Source: Polycladomyces abyssicola (GTDB lineage Bacteria > Bacillota > Bacilli > Thermoactinomycetales > JIR-001). Taken from it: 64,000 nucleotides of DNA. The notes below the pieces were generated by a model, which did no database searches, was not told where the DNA came from, and saw only the letters and a list, made by a program, of their open reading frames with translations. Below, one piece after another: positions 53,658 to 63,382 of the stretch. Made by a program: the position numbers and the translations under genes. The stretch covers positions 2,468,001-2,532,000 of the forward strand of contig NZ_AP024601.1 in the NCBI RefSeq assembly GCF_018326425.1, written 5' to 3'. The number at the start of each line of letters is the position of its first letter. Within the stretch, counting starts at the first letter, position 1.

Positions 53658-53733
53658 GTAAGTAATTACTCACTTACAGTGTATGACGGGCTTTCATGGG
53701 TAGTCAACAAGAAAGTGAGTTATTACTCACTTT
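53658..53733 (-). promoter_or_regulatory. Promoter with two flanking TetR-type operators
   Basis: Minus strand: -35 TTGACT (53702-53707), 18-base spacer, -10 TACACT (53678-53683). Operator A at 53658-53677 (GTAAGT...ACTTAC) lies right after the -10; operator B at 53712-53733 has perfect 9-base arms AAAGTGAGT/ACTCACTTT around TATT and sits just upstream of the -35. Both share the ACTCACTT core. This matches autoregulation by the operon's own TetR protein. Confidence 0.78.
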
Positions 53734-53837
53734 TTCTTAATAGGCTGCAACCCCTGGTTGCAAAAATCTTGTTCAACCCGATTCACTAGTTTTACAAAAC
53801 AACATTGTGACAAACTCCAACAGCCCATCAACAGCAG

Positions 53838-53867
53838 AAAAAACCCAGCAAGTTTAGCTGGGCAAAA
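53838..53867 (-). terminator. Terminator after the molybdopterin oxidoreductase gene
   Basis: Minus strand: GCCCAGC, loop TAAACTT, GCTGGGT, then TTTTT. It lies 17 bases after the stop codon. Confidence 0.8.
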
Positions 53868-53883
53868 ATGACAATGTGGTGTC

Positions 53884-56166
53884 CTAACTTTTGCTGATCC
53901 TCTTCACCGTTTCGGGGTGAGATTTCATCACAACCACAGGAATTCCATTCAAAATCGCATTCCCGGATAGTTCGTCTACGGCTAGTTCATCAGACAGTAT
54001 GTTGGAGTTGACTCCGGCATGTCGATTAGCAGTTTCGAGACGAATACCCGGAAGATGATGTCCCCAGCCATGCGGAAGACTGATAACACCAGGCATCACA
54101 TCTTCCGTGACCTTAACCGGAACCTGAATCTTACCCGTACGAGAAGTGACTACCGCTTCGTCTCCGTTTGACAGACCCAGTCGGGCCGCATCATCAGGAT
54201 GAATCCACAGTGTACATTGATTATCCCCGTTTACCAATGTTTCTATGTTATGGAACCACGAGTTGTTGGAGCGCAAATTCCGTCTTCCCACCAAAACCAT
54301 ATTCTCCCTCGGAGATGCCCGAAGCGTTTTCCGAAGCCTCTTTTCATCCTCAACCAGCAAATCTGGAGCCAACTCAATTTTTCCCGATGGTGTAGCCAAA
54401 ATTTCCGGTATGCGGGGTACAAGCGGCCCTAGGTCGACGCCGTGCGGGTTGGCTTTCAAGACAGCCAGGCTTAAGCCTTCCGGGTTGGATCCGAAGTGGT
54501 CGCCATACGGTCCCACCCGCAGTAAGAAATCAAGCATTCGTTCTGGACCCCGTTCCGCATTCAGTTGAGACATAATTTCCTTCGGTTCACGGCCGGCAAT
54601 CGTTGAATTTGGATTTTTCACCTCTTGTTGGATCAACTGCATAATGGCGAAATCGTCCAAAGCCTTTACCGGATCACTGCCAAGTTCTTTTTCGCTAAGA
54701 ATGGCCGTCAGGTTAAGCAAGATTTCCCACTCGTCCAGTTGATCAGCTGGCAATTCGAAGACTGGTGGGGAATAGTGTGCCATATTTCTTACCGACAGTT
54801 GATAAAATATCAGATCATAATGAGAACGTTCCAGTGGTGATGGCGCTGGCAGGAACACGTGTGCATGTCTGGTTGTTTCATTAATATAACAATCAATACT
54901 GATCATGAACTCCAGATTCTCGAAAGCTTTCTGAAGCCGGTTGCCATTTGGAGTTGAGAGAGCCGGATTCCCGGCAATTGTAATAAACGCTTTGATTTGC
55001 CCGGGGCCAGGTACTTCCATTTCTTCGGCCATACAGACAGCTGGCAATTCCCCGATCACTTCAGGCATGTTTCGAACACGGCTGTGAAACCGGCCGTAAC
55101 GGATTCTGCGCCTCTTGCCGGAGCTGGTTGCTGCAGCAGGTTTTGGAAACATCACACCGCCTGGACGATCCAAGTTTCCGGTTAAGATATTCAACACATC
55201 AACCAGCCAACTGTTGATTGTCCCATAAGCCTGTGTACATGTCCCCATTCGACCGTAAACCGCGGCTGTTGGTGCCGAAGCAACCTCACGGGCCAAACGT
55301 CGGATGGTGTCAGCAGGGATTCCACATAAGGGGGAGACTGCCTCGGGAGAGAATTCCTGAGCCAACGCTCGCACTTCGTCCAAACCGATCAAGTGTTCTG
55401 TCAGCCTTCCTGAATTTACCAAACCATCTTCAAAAAGAGTATGAACAAGCGCAAAGAGAAATAAAGCATCCGTTCCCGGACGGATAAAGTGATGTTCATC
55501 GGCCACTTTTGCTGTAACAGTTCGTACAGGATCAATGACGACTAACTTGCCGCCCCGATTTTTTAACGCCTTGATTCGCGATCTCATATTGGGTGCAGTC
55601 AACAGAGAGCCATTCGATACCAACGGGTTGGCACCAATCACCAACATATAATTTGTACGGTCTATATCGGGAACCGGTATGTTAAAATTACCACCAAACA
55701 TCAGTTCAGTCGAAAGCTGCTTCGGTATCTGATCCACAGTACTGGCGGAAAATCTGTTTCGGGTACCTATTGCCCGGATGAACATAGGAGCATAAAGTTG
55801 GGCGGAAAGGTTATGAGCGTAGGGATTACCCAGATAGATACCGACAGAGTCCGGTCCATGCTCCTTCATGATAGGAAGCAGTCGTTTGCGAATCTCTGCA
55901 AATGCATCTTCCCATGTCACTTCGTGCCATTCCGTTCCTCTACGGACCATAGGCTTTTTAATACGATCCGGATCTGCATGGAATTCTTTTAAGCTAAATC
56001 CCTTTGGACACAAATAACCCCGACTAAACGGATCTTCAGAATCGCCGCGAATGGTCAGAATGTCTTGATTGGCAGTATGAATCTCAAGACCACAAGTGGC
56101 TTCACAAAGAGGACATGTTCTGTAATGGACTTCCGTTTTGTGAGTAAGCAGTCCATCAGATTTCAT
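53884..56166 (-). CDS. Molybdopterin (bis-MGD) oxidoreductase with N-terminal [4Fe-4S] site
   Basis: 760 residues, DMSO reductase superfamily. Cluster cysteines in CPLCEATCG (about 18-26) and GYLCPKG (about 50); MGD-binding domains with VIGANPLVSNG, PGTDALFLFALVHTL and IAGNPALSTPNG; C-terminal molydopterin-dinucleotide domain (NGDEAVVTSRTGKIQVPVKVTEDV, HGWGHHLPGI). No Tat signal and no partner subunit nearby, so it is probably a cytoplasmic, stand-alone enzyme. The substrate is unknown (formate dehydrogenase-like, but without an obvious Cys/SeCys position). ATG 56166 follows GGGAGGG. Divergent from the XRE-TPR regulator. Confidence 0.88.
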   Translation of the reverse strand: MKSDGLLTHKTEVHYRTCPLCEATCGLEIHTANQDILTIRGDSEDPFSRGYLCPKGFSLKEFHADPDRIKKPMVRRGTEWHEVTWEDAFAEIRKRLLPIMKEHGPDSVGIYLGNPYAHNLSAQLYAPMFIRAIGTRNRFSASTVDQIPKQLSTELMFGGNFNIPVPDIDRTNYMLVIGANPLVSNGSLLTAPNMRSRIKALKNRGGKLVVIDPVRTVTAKVADEHHFIRPGTDALFLFALVHTLFEDGLVNSGRLTEHLIGLDEVRALAQEFSPEAVSPLCGIPADTIRRLAREVASAPTAAVYGRMGTCTQAYGTINSWLVDVLNILTGNLDRPGGVMFPKPAAATSSGKRRRIRYGRFHSRVRNMPEVIGELPAVCMAEEMEVPGPGQIKAFITIAGNPALSTPNGNRLQKAFENLEFMISIDCYINETTRHAHVFLPAPSPLERSHYDLIFYQLSVRNMAHYSPPVFELPADQLDEWEILLNLTAILSEKELGSDPVKALDDFAIMQLIQQEVKNPNSTIAGREPKEIMSQLNAERGPERMLDFLLRVGPYGDHFGSNPEGLSLAVLKANPHGVDLGPLVPRIPEILATPSGKIELAPDLLVEDEKRLRKTLRASPRENMVLVGRRNLRSNNSWFHNIETLVNGDNQCTLWIHPDDAARLGLSNGDEAVVTSRTGKIQVPVKVTEDVMPGVISLPHGWGHHLPGIRLETANRHAGVNSNILSDELAVDELSGNAILNGIPVVVMKSHPETVKRISKS

Positions 56167-56435
56167 TAATTTCCCTCCCAACCAACTCTGCTAACCGGTT
56201 GGTACGTCTTTCTTCTACTATATTTCTTTTAGAAAATTCTTTCAACTAAAATCGCTGTAATCTTGATGAATGTGAATTCGTCCTACACCTACAGATGCTT
56301 CTTAGGTTATCTCCATCGAATGCCAACCAAAAATTCCAAATGGTGGTTGGTAATTTCTTCTGTATCTTTCCTCGGAAATACGCCTGTTGTACTATGGGGA
56401 TTGGTATAGAGGAAGAGATAGGAGGAGAAACCGGA

Positions 56436-57761
56436 TTGCAGTCCCTACAAATAGATAAAATCGGTGATGTAATAAGAAAAATTCGAAAGAAGCGCGGACT
56501 GCGCTTGGAAGATCTGGCCGACGACAATATTTCCCCCGCTACGATCAGCAATATTGAGCGCGGAATTCCGCACGTTCATCCCGACAAAATCCGTTACCTG
56601 CTCTCCAAGCTGGACTTGGACTTGGATGCATTACCCAAACTGATACAGGAAGAGCGTCAAGAGCTGGAACGTCTGCGTTTCCGCCTCGCATCCATCGAAA
56701 CATTGCACGATCTCGGACATGCTGACGAAGCATTGAGACGAATCGACGAATTATCATTGGACGATACCCATGATTTGGCCGCAGTTGTATATTACCTCAA
56801 GGGAAAATGCTATATAACCAAAGGTTACTTGCGCAGAGCCGAACGGTTACTGTTCAATGCGATTCGGCTGACCGGACAACAACCCGAGCAACGAAAAAAC
56901 AACTTGGAAGCAGCCGCTTTTTGTGAGCTGGGCTCGGTCTATTTCGCCCAGCACCGTTATGAACAGGCCTTGCAATATATTGAGAACGGATTGTCTGCCT
57001 TCCATCCGGACGGTGAACGAAGCCAGCTCCGCTACCTGCTGTTGGTCAATAAAGCAGCATGCTTGGATCGGCTGGGCCGGACCGGTGAAGCCTTTCAAAC
57101 CGTGGAAATCCTGTGGCATCACCTGCACCAGATCCATCACATTCACACCGTTTTGAAAACTTACGAATTACGGACGGAATTGCTTCTTCGACAACGCCTG
57201 TCGGAAGATGCAATTTCGTGCGCTCTTGAGGGATTGGAAATTGCTCGTTTGAACCATCAGTATGATCGCGCGTTTCATTTATGGACTTTACTCGGAAACA
57301 TATATTTTCAGAACCGAGACTGGGAAAATGCAGAACTTTGTTTTTGCTTGGCCCTCCGGTTAAAAAACCGTCTCCGTGATCAACAGGCCATCCTGGAAGC
57401 CTATACCCGGTTGGGATTGTTGTACATGACACAGGAAAAATGGGATCAAGCTCGGGAACAACTCGATCAGGCGCTCAAATTGGGACGCCAATATCCCTAT
57501 ATTCCGGTGTATGCCGATGCCCTGATGGCCATGGGGAATTATTACCGTCAACAGGGTGAATTGAAGGAAGCGGCCGATCATTACCGGGAAGCAGTAAAAT
57601 GGGCACGAAAAAATGGTGATCGGAAACGGGAACGGGACGCGCTGTTCCATCAAGCGCAATGCTTGAGAGATGAGAATCCCGATTGGTTCCGTTCCTGCTT
57701 GGAGGAGCTGTATCGAGCGGAAATAGCGTTGCGGGAAAGCGACACACCGAATCAGCCATAA
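56436..57761 (+). CDS. XRE-family regulator with C-terminal TPR repeats
   Basis: 441 residues. N-terminal helix-turn-helix (about 8-62, IGDVIRKIRKKRGLRLEDLADDNISPATISNIERG) followed by about seven TPR-like helical pairs to the C-terminus (for example AAFCELGSVYFAQHRYEQALQYIENGL and ALMAMGNYYRQQGELKEAADHYREAV). This layout is that of Rap/NprR/PlcR-like (RNPP) regulators, which bind a secreted peptide in the TPR groove; no peptide gene is visible next to it. TTG 56436 follows GGAGGAG at eight bases; the open frame before it lacks a start signal. Confidence 0.85.
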   Translation: MQSLQIDKIGDVIRKIRKKRGLRLEDLADDNISPATISNIERGIPHVHPDKIRYLLSKLDLDLDALPKLIQEERQELERLRFRLASIETLHDLGHADEALRRIDELSLDDTHDLAAVVYYLKGKCYITKGYLRRAERLLFNAIRLTGQQPEQRKNNLEAAAFCELGSVYFAQHRYEQALQYIENGLSAFHPDGERSQLRYLLLVNKAACLDRLGRTGEAFQTVEILWHHLHQIHHIHTVLKTYELRTELLLRQRLSEDAISCALEGLEIARLNHQYDRAFHLWTLLGNIYFQNRDWENAELCFCLALRLKNRLRDQQAILEAYTRLGLLYMTQEKWDQAREQLDQALKLGRQYPYIPVYADALMAMGNYYRQQGELKEAADHYREAVKWARKNGDRKRERDALFHQAQCLRDENPDWFRSCLEELYRAEIALRESDTPNQP

Positions 57762-57767
57762 TCAACA

Positions 57768-57797
57768 CCCCGGAAGTGCAAAAAACTCCGGGGTTTC
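57768..57797 (+). terminator. Terminator after the XRE-TPR gene
   Basis: ACCCCGGA, loop AGTGCAAAAAAC, TCCGGGGTTT. Short T-run (TTTC). Confidence 0.65.
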
Positions 57798-57857
57798 ATG
57801 TGTTAATCCGGTCGACAACGGATTGAGGCACCTTCCCTCAAGTCTATGTATCTAGTC

Positions 57858-58235
57858 TCAATCTGTTGCTTTCTTCTCCCCGGCCGCCTCTTCCGATTGC
57901 CGTTTTTGATACTCAACAACTGATTTACGGAGCATCTTGCCCAGCTCACCGGGTAATATAAATTGGAAAGCATTGAATGCGCCATCGATTGTGGCGATAA
58001 ATAATTCTTTGTTTGGAAGATCAGCCAGCGTTTCCGCCTCATTGACTACATCGAACATCGTTTGACGGAATTTTTCTAGCAGCCCCCGCATCCGTTCCAA
58101 CTCGCCGTGGTTGACACGATCATATGTACAAAAGGCTAGAAACTCGGATAAGTCCATCCCATATTTTTCGGCGAGCTCTTCCGATTTGGTCTTCAGATCT
58201 CCATCGATCGCCTGTTGCAGCGATGGTTGTGTCAT
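57858..58235 (-). CDS. Hypothetical cytoplasmic protein
   Basis: 125 residues, mostly helical, no membrane segment. LQQAIDGDLKTKSEELAEKYGMDLSEFLAFCTYDRVNHGELERMRGLLEKF and DGAFNAFQFILPGELGKMLRKSVVEYQKRQ suggest an all-alpha globular protein, but I do not know the family. ATG 58235 follows AAGGAGG; the frame starts seven codons earlier within that site. Convergent with the XRE-TPR gene and upstream of sat on the same strand but 261 bases away. Confidence 0.72.
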   Translation of the reverse strand: MTQPSLQQAIDGDLKTKSEELAEKYGMDLSEFLAFCTYDRVNHGELERMRGLLEKFRQTMFDVVNEAETLADLPNKELFIATIDGAFNAFQFILPGELGKMLRKSVVEYQKRQSEEAAGEKKATD

Positions 58236-58496
58236 CCGGTTCCATCCTCCTTGCATATCATCCCTTACCTACATGCATATACAAAATTATAGCATAGAAT
58301 GGTTGGGATTCGCGGACAAAAAAAACTCGTCCATACAGGACGGGGATACTGCTGTCGGGAAAAGCATTTGCTCCCTCACAACAAAAGACGCCCTAACTGT
58401 TGCTGCCGAGTGAAGACGGGAAACCGGATACCGTGGACTTTATCAACAAAACCTGCCCTCCGGTATGGACAAGCAGGTTGTTGATGATGACATGAA

Positions 58497-59669
58497 CTAC
58501 TGCGTAACACGTTCCTTTTCTTGCATGCCTTCAATCAGCACTTGAACTACTTCCGGACGGGAAAACTCGGGCGGCGGCATGATTCCCTCTTTCAGCATTT
58601 GCCGTACTTTGGTCCCCGAAAGGATAACATGATGCTCCTTGTCGTGGGGACATGTTTTGTAGGAGGCCATTCCCCCGCACCGTTTACAGTAAAAACTGTG
58701 TTCAAAGAACAGCGGCGTGATCCCCAGCTCTTCGGGGCGGAATTCGCGGAAAATCTTTTGCGCGTCATAGGTGCCGTAATAGTCGCCCACACCAGCATGA
58801 TCGCGTCCTACGATGAAATGAGTGCAACCGAAGTTTTTACGGGCGATGGCGTGGAAAATCGCCTCACGCGGCCCCGCATAGCGCATGGCAGCCGGAAATG
58901 CCGCAAAATACACCCGATCCTTGGGATAATACTCTTTTAGAATCACTTCGTAACTGCGAATGCGTACATCTGCCGGGGTATCGTCCGACTTGGTCTCACC
59001 CACCAAAGGATTGAGGAACAAGCCATCCACCGTCTCAAGCGCCGCCTTCTGAATGTATTCATGCGCGCGATGCACGGGATTTCTCGTTTGAAATCCGACC
59101 ACCCGCTGCCAGCCACGCTCTTGGAAAGCAGCACGGACAGCGCGGGGATCATGGAAATATTGAGCAAATAGACCATGATCCGGGCGACGCAGCAACCGAA
59201 TCGGGCCGCCCGCATAAACCGCCGGTGAACGGTACAGTCGGGCCACACCTGGATGTTGCTCATCTTCAGTACGAAACACCTCGCGCGCCTCTTTTTTCTG
59301 GTCGACACGATAGACGGACTCCACTTCCATCACGGCATACACGACACCTTGATGGACTAGCGCCACCGTGTCACCCGGTTTAACCGTTTTTTGCACCTCA
59401 TCCGGTAACGGAAGCGTAATCGGCAGACTCCATACCGTACCGTCCGTCAACCGCATTGTATCCCTTACAGAAAGGTAATCCTCTTCATTTAAGAAACCGG
59501 TCAGCGGAGAGAAAATGCCGGTTGCGATACACTCCAAATCGGACAGGGTCACACCGGTCACTTCGACTTTCGGCAACTTCTCTGCTCGCTGAATCCATTC
59601 TTTCTTTTCTTCCCCGACGACAACGCGATCAATTAACACGCCGCCGTGCGGTGCGATGGTTTCCCCCAT
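58497..59669 (-). CDS. sat: Sulfate adenylyltransferase (ATP sulfurylase)
   Basis: 390 residues. Makes adenylyl sulfate (APS) from ATP and sulfate. Active-site [11 protein letters not shown] (about 185-195) with the HxxH pair, [12 protein letters not shown] (about 287-298) and GTKVRQML (about 355). The C-terminal [18 protein letters not shown] cysteine cluster is the zinc-binding insertion of thermophilic bacterial/archaeal-type Sat. ATG 59669 follows GAGAGGAG. Last gene of the S-box sulfur operon, 13 bases after tauE. Confidence 0.95.
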   Translation of the reverse strand: MGETIAPHGGVLIDRVVVGEEKKEWIQRAEKLPKVEVTGVTLSDLECIATGIFSPLTGFLNEEDYLSVRDTMRLTDGTVWSLPITLPLPDEVQKTVKPGDTVALVHQGVVYAVMEVESVYRVDQKKEAREVFRTEDEQHPGVARLYRSPAVYAGGPIRLLRRPDHGLFAQYFHDPRAVRAAFQERGWQRVVGFQTRNPVHRAHEYIQKAALETVDGLFLNPLVGETKSDDTPADVRIRSYEVILKEYYPKDRVYFAAFPAAMRYAGPREAIFHAIARKNFGCTHFIVGRDHAGVGDYYGTYDAQKIFREFRPEELGITPLFFEHSFYCKRCGGMASYKTCPHDKEHHVILSGTKVRQMLKEGIMPPPEFSRPEVVQVLIEGMQEKERVTQ

Positions 59670-59682
59670 TTTTCCACTCCTC

Positions 59683-60438
59683 TCACACCAACTTGACACC
59701 TGTCAAAAACAACACTACAATCAACCCGATCCGTAACGCGAAATCGGGTAATTTCAACGTCAACCGACCGCCGATGAGAATGCCTGGGATGGATCCGATC
59801 AATAGATACATCACAAACGACCAGTCGACATGACCGAAAGATGCGTGCACAACACCCGTGGTCAACGTCAGAAAGAAGGCATGAACCACGTCGGTTCCCA
59901 CCATCACCGGAGAAGGTAGCGTCGTAGTGGCCAGCAAAAAGGCCATAAACATTGATCCACTTCCCACGGATGTCAGGCCGACCAGAAAACCGCCCACCAA
60001 TCCCATCACGCTCAGCGGCATCTGCCACAATGAGCGGAACGTTCTGTCCTGGCGACGCTTTTGTATCAATCGCCAGCCCATCAACAGTGCCACCAGGATA
60101 AACGTGATGCCCAACAGATGACCCAACACATCCTCCACAGACAGGTCGAAGTGATCCAGTACACGGATTACTAAAACCCCTAGTATTCCACCTGGGACAC
60201 TGCCTTTCAACAACTGAAACACCATCTGCTTGTTCCACGTATGCTGACGGACGTGCTGCAATGTTCCGACAGCCTTGGTCACGGCGGCATAGACCAAATC
60301 CGTTCCTACGGCCATCGTGGGCGAAAAGCCGTAAAGCAAAATGAGGAGCGGGGTCATGAGCAACCCCCCGCCCATTCCTGTCAGCCCCACCAACGTGCCC
60401 ACCAAAAAACCCGTGAAAACAATACCGATCTCCAACAT
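59683..60438 (-). CDS. TauE/SafE family anion transporter
   Basis: 251 residues, about eight membrane helices. The repeated motif [16 protein letters not shown] (about 17-32) and [16 protein letters not shown] (about 153-168) marks the two inverted halves of TauE/SafE permeases, which move sulfite, sulfoacetate or related anions. Its place between cysH and sat suggests sulfate uptake or sulfite efflux. ATG 60438 starts one base after the cysH stop. Confidence 0.88.
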   Translation of the reverse strand: MLEIGIVFTGFLVGTLVGLTGMGGGLLMTPLLILLYGFSPTMAVGTDLVYAAVTKAVGTLQHVRQHTWNKQMVFQLLKGSVPGGILGVLVIRVLDHFDLSVEDVLGHLLGITFILVALLMGWRLIQKRRQDRTFRSLWQMPLSVMGLVGGFLVGLTSVGSGSMFMAFLLATTTLPSPVMVGTDVVHAFFLTLTTGVVHASFGHVDWSFVMYLLIGSIPGILIGGRLTLKLPDFALRIGLIVVLFLTGVKLV

Positions 60439-60439
60439 T

Positions 60440-61162
60440 TTACTTATGCAATCCGCACTCCGTTTTCATAAATCCCGCCCAGCGACCGGCTCGCGGATCT
60501 TCCCCCGGTTTGACCGGCCGGGTGCACGGTTCACAGCCGAGGCTGGGGTAATGGCGATCATGGAGCGGATTGTATGGCACCTCGTTTTCTTTGATGTATG
60601 ACCACACTTGCTCGGAAGTCCAAAATGCCAACGGATTAATCTTGACCAATTGGAACTTGGTGTCCCATTCCACCACTTCGGCATTGGCACGGGTGGGTGA
60701 CTGTTCCCGGCGGATACCGGTAATCCACGCACGATAGGAGTTCAACTGCTTTTCAAGCGGTGCCACTTTCCGAAGGTAACAACACTGGTTGGGATCGCGT
60801 GCCCATAACTGATCCCCCCACTCCCGCGCCTGTTGTTCCAACGTAAGATCTGTGGCGACGCGGATGAAATCCTTTTGATACCTCTCCGCCAGACGATCCC
60901 GGGTTTCGTAAGTTTCCCGGAACAAGAGACCGGTGTCCAAGTAGAAAATATCCACATCGGGGTTTAATTTGACCAACATGTCCACAAGCGCCACATCTTC
61001 ATAACCGAAGCTGCACGCCAAAGTCAAATCCGACGGGCCGAACTGCTGAACGGCCCATGCCAGAATGTCTGAAGGATGAGAATTCCGTAATTCTTCCGCC
61101 GCCGCTTTGCACGCTTCCGGTGACCACACTTTTTCTTCCGTCTGTACAGTTTGATTGCCCAT
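60440..61162 (-). CDS. cysH: Adenylyl-sulfate / phosphoadenylyl-sulfate reductase
   Basis: 240 residues. Reduces APS (or PAPS) to sulfite. The two cysteine pairs CCYLRK (about 127) and CEPC (about 212) bind the [4Fe-4S] cluster that defines the APS-reductase-type branch; the catalytic Cys is in TECGLHK at the C-terminus. ATP-PP-loop-like LACSFGYEDVALVDM and TGIRREQS are also present. No cysC (APS kinase) lies in the operon, which fits direct APS reduction. ATG 61162 follows AGGAGGGAAC. Confidence 0.94.
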   Translation of the reverse strand: MGNQTVQTEEKVWSPEACKAAAEELRNSHPSDILAWAVQQFGPSDLTLACSFGYEDVALVDMLVKLNPDVDIFYLDTGLLFRETYETRDRLAERYQKDFIRVATDLTLEQQAREWGDQLWARDPNQCCYLRKVAPLEKQLNSYRAWITGIRREQSPTRANAEVVEWDTKFQLVKINPLAFWTSEQVWSYIKENEVPYNPLHDRHYPSLGCEPCTRPVKPGEDPRAGRWAGFMKTECGLHK

Positions 61163-61208
61163 TGATGTTCCCTCCTGCACAATGCATATTCATTCCGGAC
61201 GCAATTGG

Positions 61209-61487
61209 TCACACATTAGACGAATTTTCCGATTCATTTCCGCTGATCACATAGCCGCTTCCCGATTTTGCCCGCCGCTTTTCCTCCAACGCCCATTCCG
61301 CAACCTTTGGCGGAACGAGAAAATGCCGTTCCCATTCCTTTTCGGCAGCGCTAAAGGCCGTTTCGTCGTCTTCTGCCAGCACGACAATCGTATGTGTTTC
61401 CCCCGCTTCCATCACAACCGATAACCGGTACAAAAACAGGGCGGGATCCACACTGTCGTTCCGCTGCTTCGTCTTACGTACACTCAT
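61209..61487 (-). CDS. Small conserved protein of the sulfur operon
   Basis: 92 residues. Begins MSVRKTKQRNDSVDPALFLYRLSVVMEAGETHTIVVLAEDDETAF: beta strands followed by an amphipathic helix and a basic tail. No signal or membrane segment. Similar small proteins (DUF3906-like) sit beside sulfite/nitrite reductases in Bacillales, but I am not certain of the family. ATG 61487 overlaps the sir stop as ATGA, so it is translated together with sulfite reductase. Confidence 0.72.
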   Translation of the reverse strand: MSVRKTKQRNDSVDPALFLYRLSVVMEAGETHTIVVLAEDDETAFSAAEKEWERHFLVPPKVAEWALEEKRRAKSGSGYVISGNESENSSNV

Positions 61488-63115
61488 TGCGTTCCCGCCT
61501 TCGCCAGCGCTTCGTCCAGTCGCTCTTGGAAGGCAGCCACCCCTACGCGGTCCACGAACTCGGAAAACAACTCACCGGGTTGCCGTTCGTTTTTGTAAAA
61601 CAGCACCAACGATTCCAACACACGCGGAACATCATTTGCTTCCACCCGACCCTTAAGCTGGGTGTTGAAGCGACCTTTCCCGTTCAAATGTCCGCCAACC
61701 GACACGGTGTATGCCTCCACCATGCCTGCTGACGTTTTCAATTTGCCGCCCAACAGCCCGATATCGGCGATTTGTTGCTGGCCGCAGGAATTGGGGCAAC
61801 CGTTCACATGCAAGCGGATCGGCACATCGAGGTCAATACGGGAATCCAGATACTCCACAGTACGGTGCATCAACTGTTTGGTTTCGGTCAGCGCCAAGTT
61901 GCAGAATTCATTACCGGTGCAGGAAACGGCATGTCCGACAAATGTTTTCGGATAGGGTGTCAGCCGTTCCAACAATGGTTCTTTCAACAGAGCGTCCACC
62001 TGCTCCCGCGGTATGTCAGGGATGATCACGTTTTGGGTGTTCACCGTACGCACGGACCCTGAGCCGTATTGATCGGCCAGATCGGCCAGTTGGAAAAACT
62101 CTTCCGCGGAGGTCCGGCCAACGGGAATATTGAGCCCCACGTAGCACAGCCCTTCCTGTTTTTGCGGATGCACACCCGTGAAGTACCCGCCGTTCCACTC
62201 TTTCAGCTGATCTTCCCCGCGCGACGGATAGGGACCGATCAGTTCGGTCAACACTTCCAAAAACTTCTCCGGTCCCCAATCGGCGACCAAGAACTTCAGA
62301 CGGGCACGGTGCCGTTTTTCACGATAACCGTAATCCCGGAACACTTTGGTAATGCCGACCGCCACATCCACCACCTGTTCCGGGCGCACAAAGATATCCA
62401 ACTGCTGAGCCAGATGCGGCCGGTTGGACAATCCGCCGCCCACCCACACGTGGAATCCGACTACCCGTTCTCCGTCGATCTCCTTGATCGCGGGAGTGAA
62501 GGCGACATCATTGATTTGTGCGTGCCCCGCATTGTGAATGTTGGCGGAGACAGATATTTTGTATTTCCTCGGCAAATTGGAAAATTCTTTGTTCAGCAAG
62601 AATGTCTTTTCCAGTTCTGCAACGATCGGACGCGTATCGATCAGCTCATACGGATCGATTCCCGCCAACGGATTGCCGACAATGTTGCGCGGACAGTCGC
62701 CGCATGCTTCGTACGAGTACAAACCCACTTCGTTCAACCGGCGGAAAATATCCGGGATATTCTCGATACGCAGCCAGTGATACTGCACCGCCTGCCGTGT
62801 GGTCACGTCGATGAGACCTCGCCCGTAATCACGAGCCACTTCGGCCAACACACGAACCTGCCGGGAATTCAATATCCCCGTCGGAATCCGCACCCGCATC
62901 ATGAAATAACCATCAGATTTGGGGCGTTGCAGGTATAATCCCGCCCATTTGAAACGGGCAAATTCCTCCTCCGGGATTGACTCAAATCCGTTTTTGGCGT
63001 ATTTCTCGATGATATCGGAAATGACATCCAGACCGTCTTTCTCCAATTTCAACTTTTCCACTTCATTCAGACGGTCAACATCTTTCGCCCATTTCCACTG
63101 TTGTTGTTGCGCCAT
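61484..63115 (-). CDS. sir: Ferredoxin-dependent sulfite reductase (sulfite/nitrite reductase family)
   Basis: 543 residues. Siroheme and [4Fe-4S] ligands: SCTGNEFCNLALTETK (about 403-418) and NGCPNSCGQQQI (about 446-457). Two ferredoxin-like repeat halves (YFMMRVRIPTGILNSRQ and GEGLCYVGLN-type region) are typical. Nitrite reductases of the NirA type look alike, but the S-box and the cysH-sat neighbours make sulfite the likely substrate. ATG 63115 follows AAAGGGGGAGC; the upstream open frame is riboswitch and terminator sequence. Confidence 0.9.
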   Translation of the reverse strand: MAQQQQWKWAKDVDRLNEVEKLKLEKDGLDVISDIIEKYAKNGFESIPEEEFARFKWAGLYLQRPKSDGYFMMRVRIPTGILNSRQVRVLAEVARDYGRGLIDVTTRQAVQYHWLRIENIPDIFRRLNEVGLYSYEACGDCPRNIVGNPLAGIDPYELIDTRPIVAELEKTFLLNKEFSNLPRKYKISVSANIHNAGHAQINDVAFTPAIKEIDGERVVGFHVWVGGGLSNRPHLAQQLDIFVRPEQVVDVAVGITKVFRDYGYREKRHRARLKFLVADWGPEKFLEVLTELIGPYPSRGEDQLKEWNGGYFTGVHPQKQEGLCYVGLNIPVGRTSAEEFFQLADLADQYGSGSVRTVNTQNVIIPDIPREQVDALLKEPLLERLTPYPKTFVGHAVSCTGNEFCNLALTETKQLMHRTVEYLDSRIDLDVPIRLHVNGCPNSCGQQQIADIGLLGGKLKTSAGMVEAYTVSVGGHLNGKGRFNTQLKGRVEANDVPRVLESLVLFYKNERQPGELFSEFVDRVGVAAFQERLDEALAKAGTQ

Positions 63116-63135
63116 GATCGCTCCCCCTTTGATGT

Positions 63136-63170
63136 AAAAAACCCCTTTTCCCGGCGGGAGAAAAGGGGCG
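63136..63170 (-). terminator. Riboswitch-controlled terminator before sir
   Basis: Minus strand: CCCCTTTTCTCCC, loop GCC, GGGAAAAGGGG, then TTTTTT, ending 20 bases before sir. It is the expression platform of the S-box. Confidence 0.9.
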
Positions 63171-63194
63171 GTTTTTCTCGATAACGCCTTTTTC

Positions 63195-63320
63195 TCCCCA
63201 TCTTCGAGAACACGTGGTTCTCTCCGGAATTGGCACCGGGTTCCGCTATAAGGGCTTAAAGGCAGAACTGGTTGCCGAGGCTTCATAGGGCCGAGTCCCT
63301 CCACCTCTCTGGATGGGTAA
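63195..63320 (-). promoter_or_regulatory. S-box (SAM-I) riboswitch
   Basis: Minus strand: the consensus CTTACCCATCCAGAG start, GGTGGAGGGA, CTCGGCCCTATGAAGCCTCGGCAACC, then GGTGCCAATTCC, and a closing GATGGGG that pairs with CCCATC of the first helix. SAM binding stabilises the aptamer and lets the terminator at 63136-63170 form, turning off the sulfur operon when SAM is plentiful (established mechanism). Confidence 0.94.
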
Positions 63321-63382
63321 GCAGAAATATGATTAAAACCGAGTTAACCACTCTGATTAGTAAACTAAACTGATTTGTTGTC

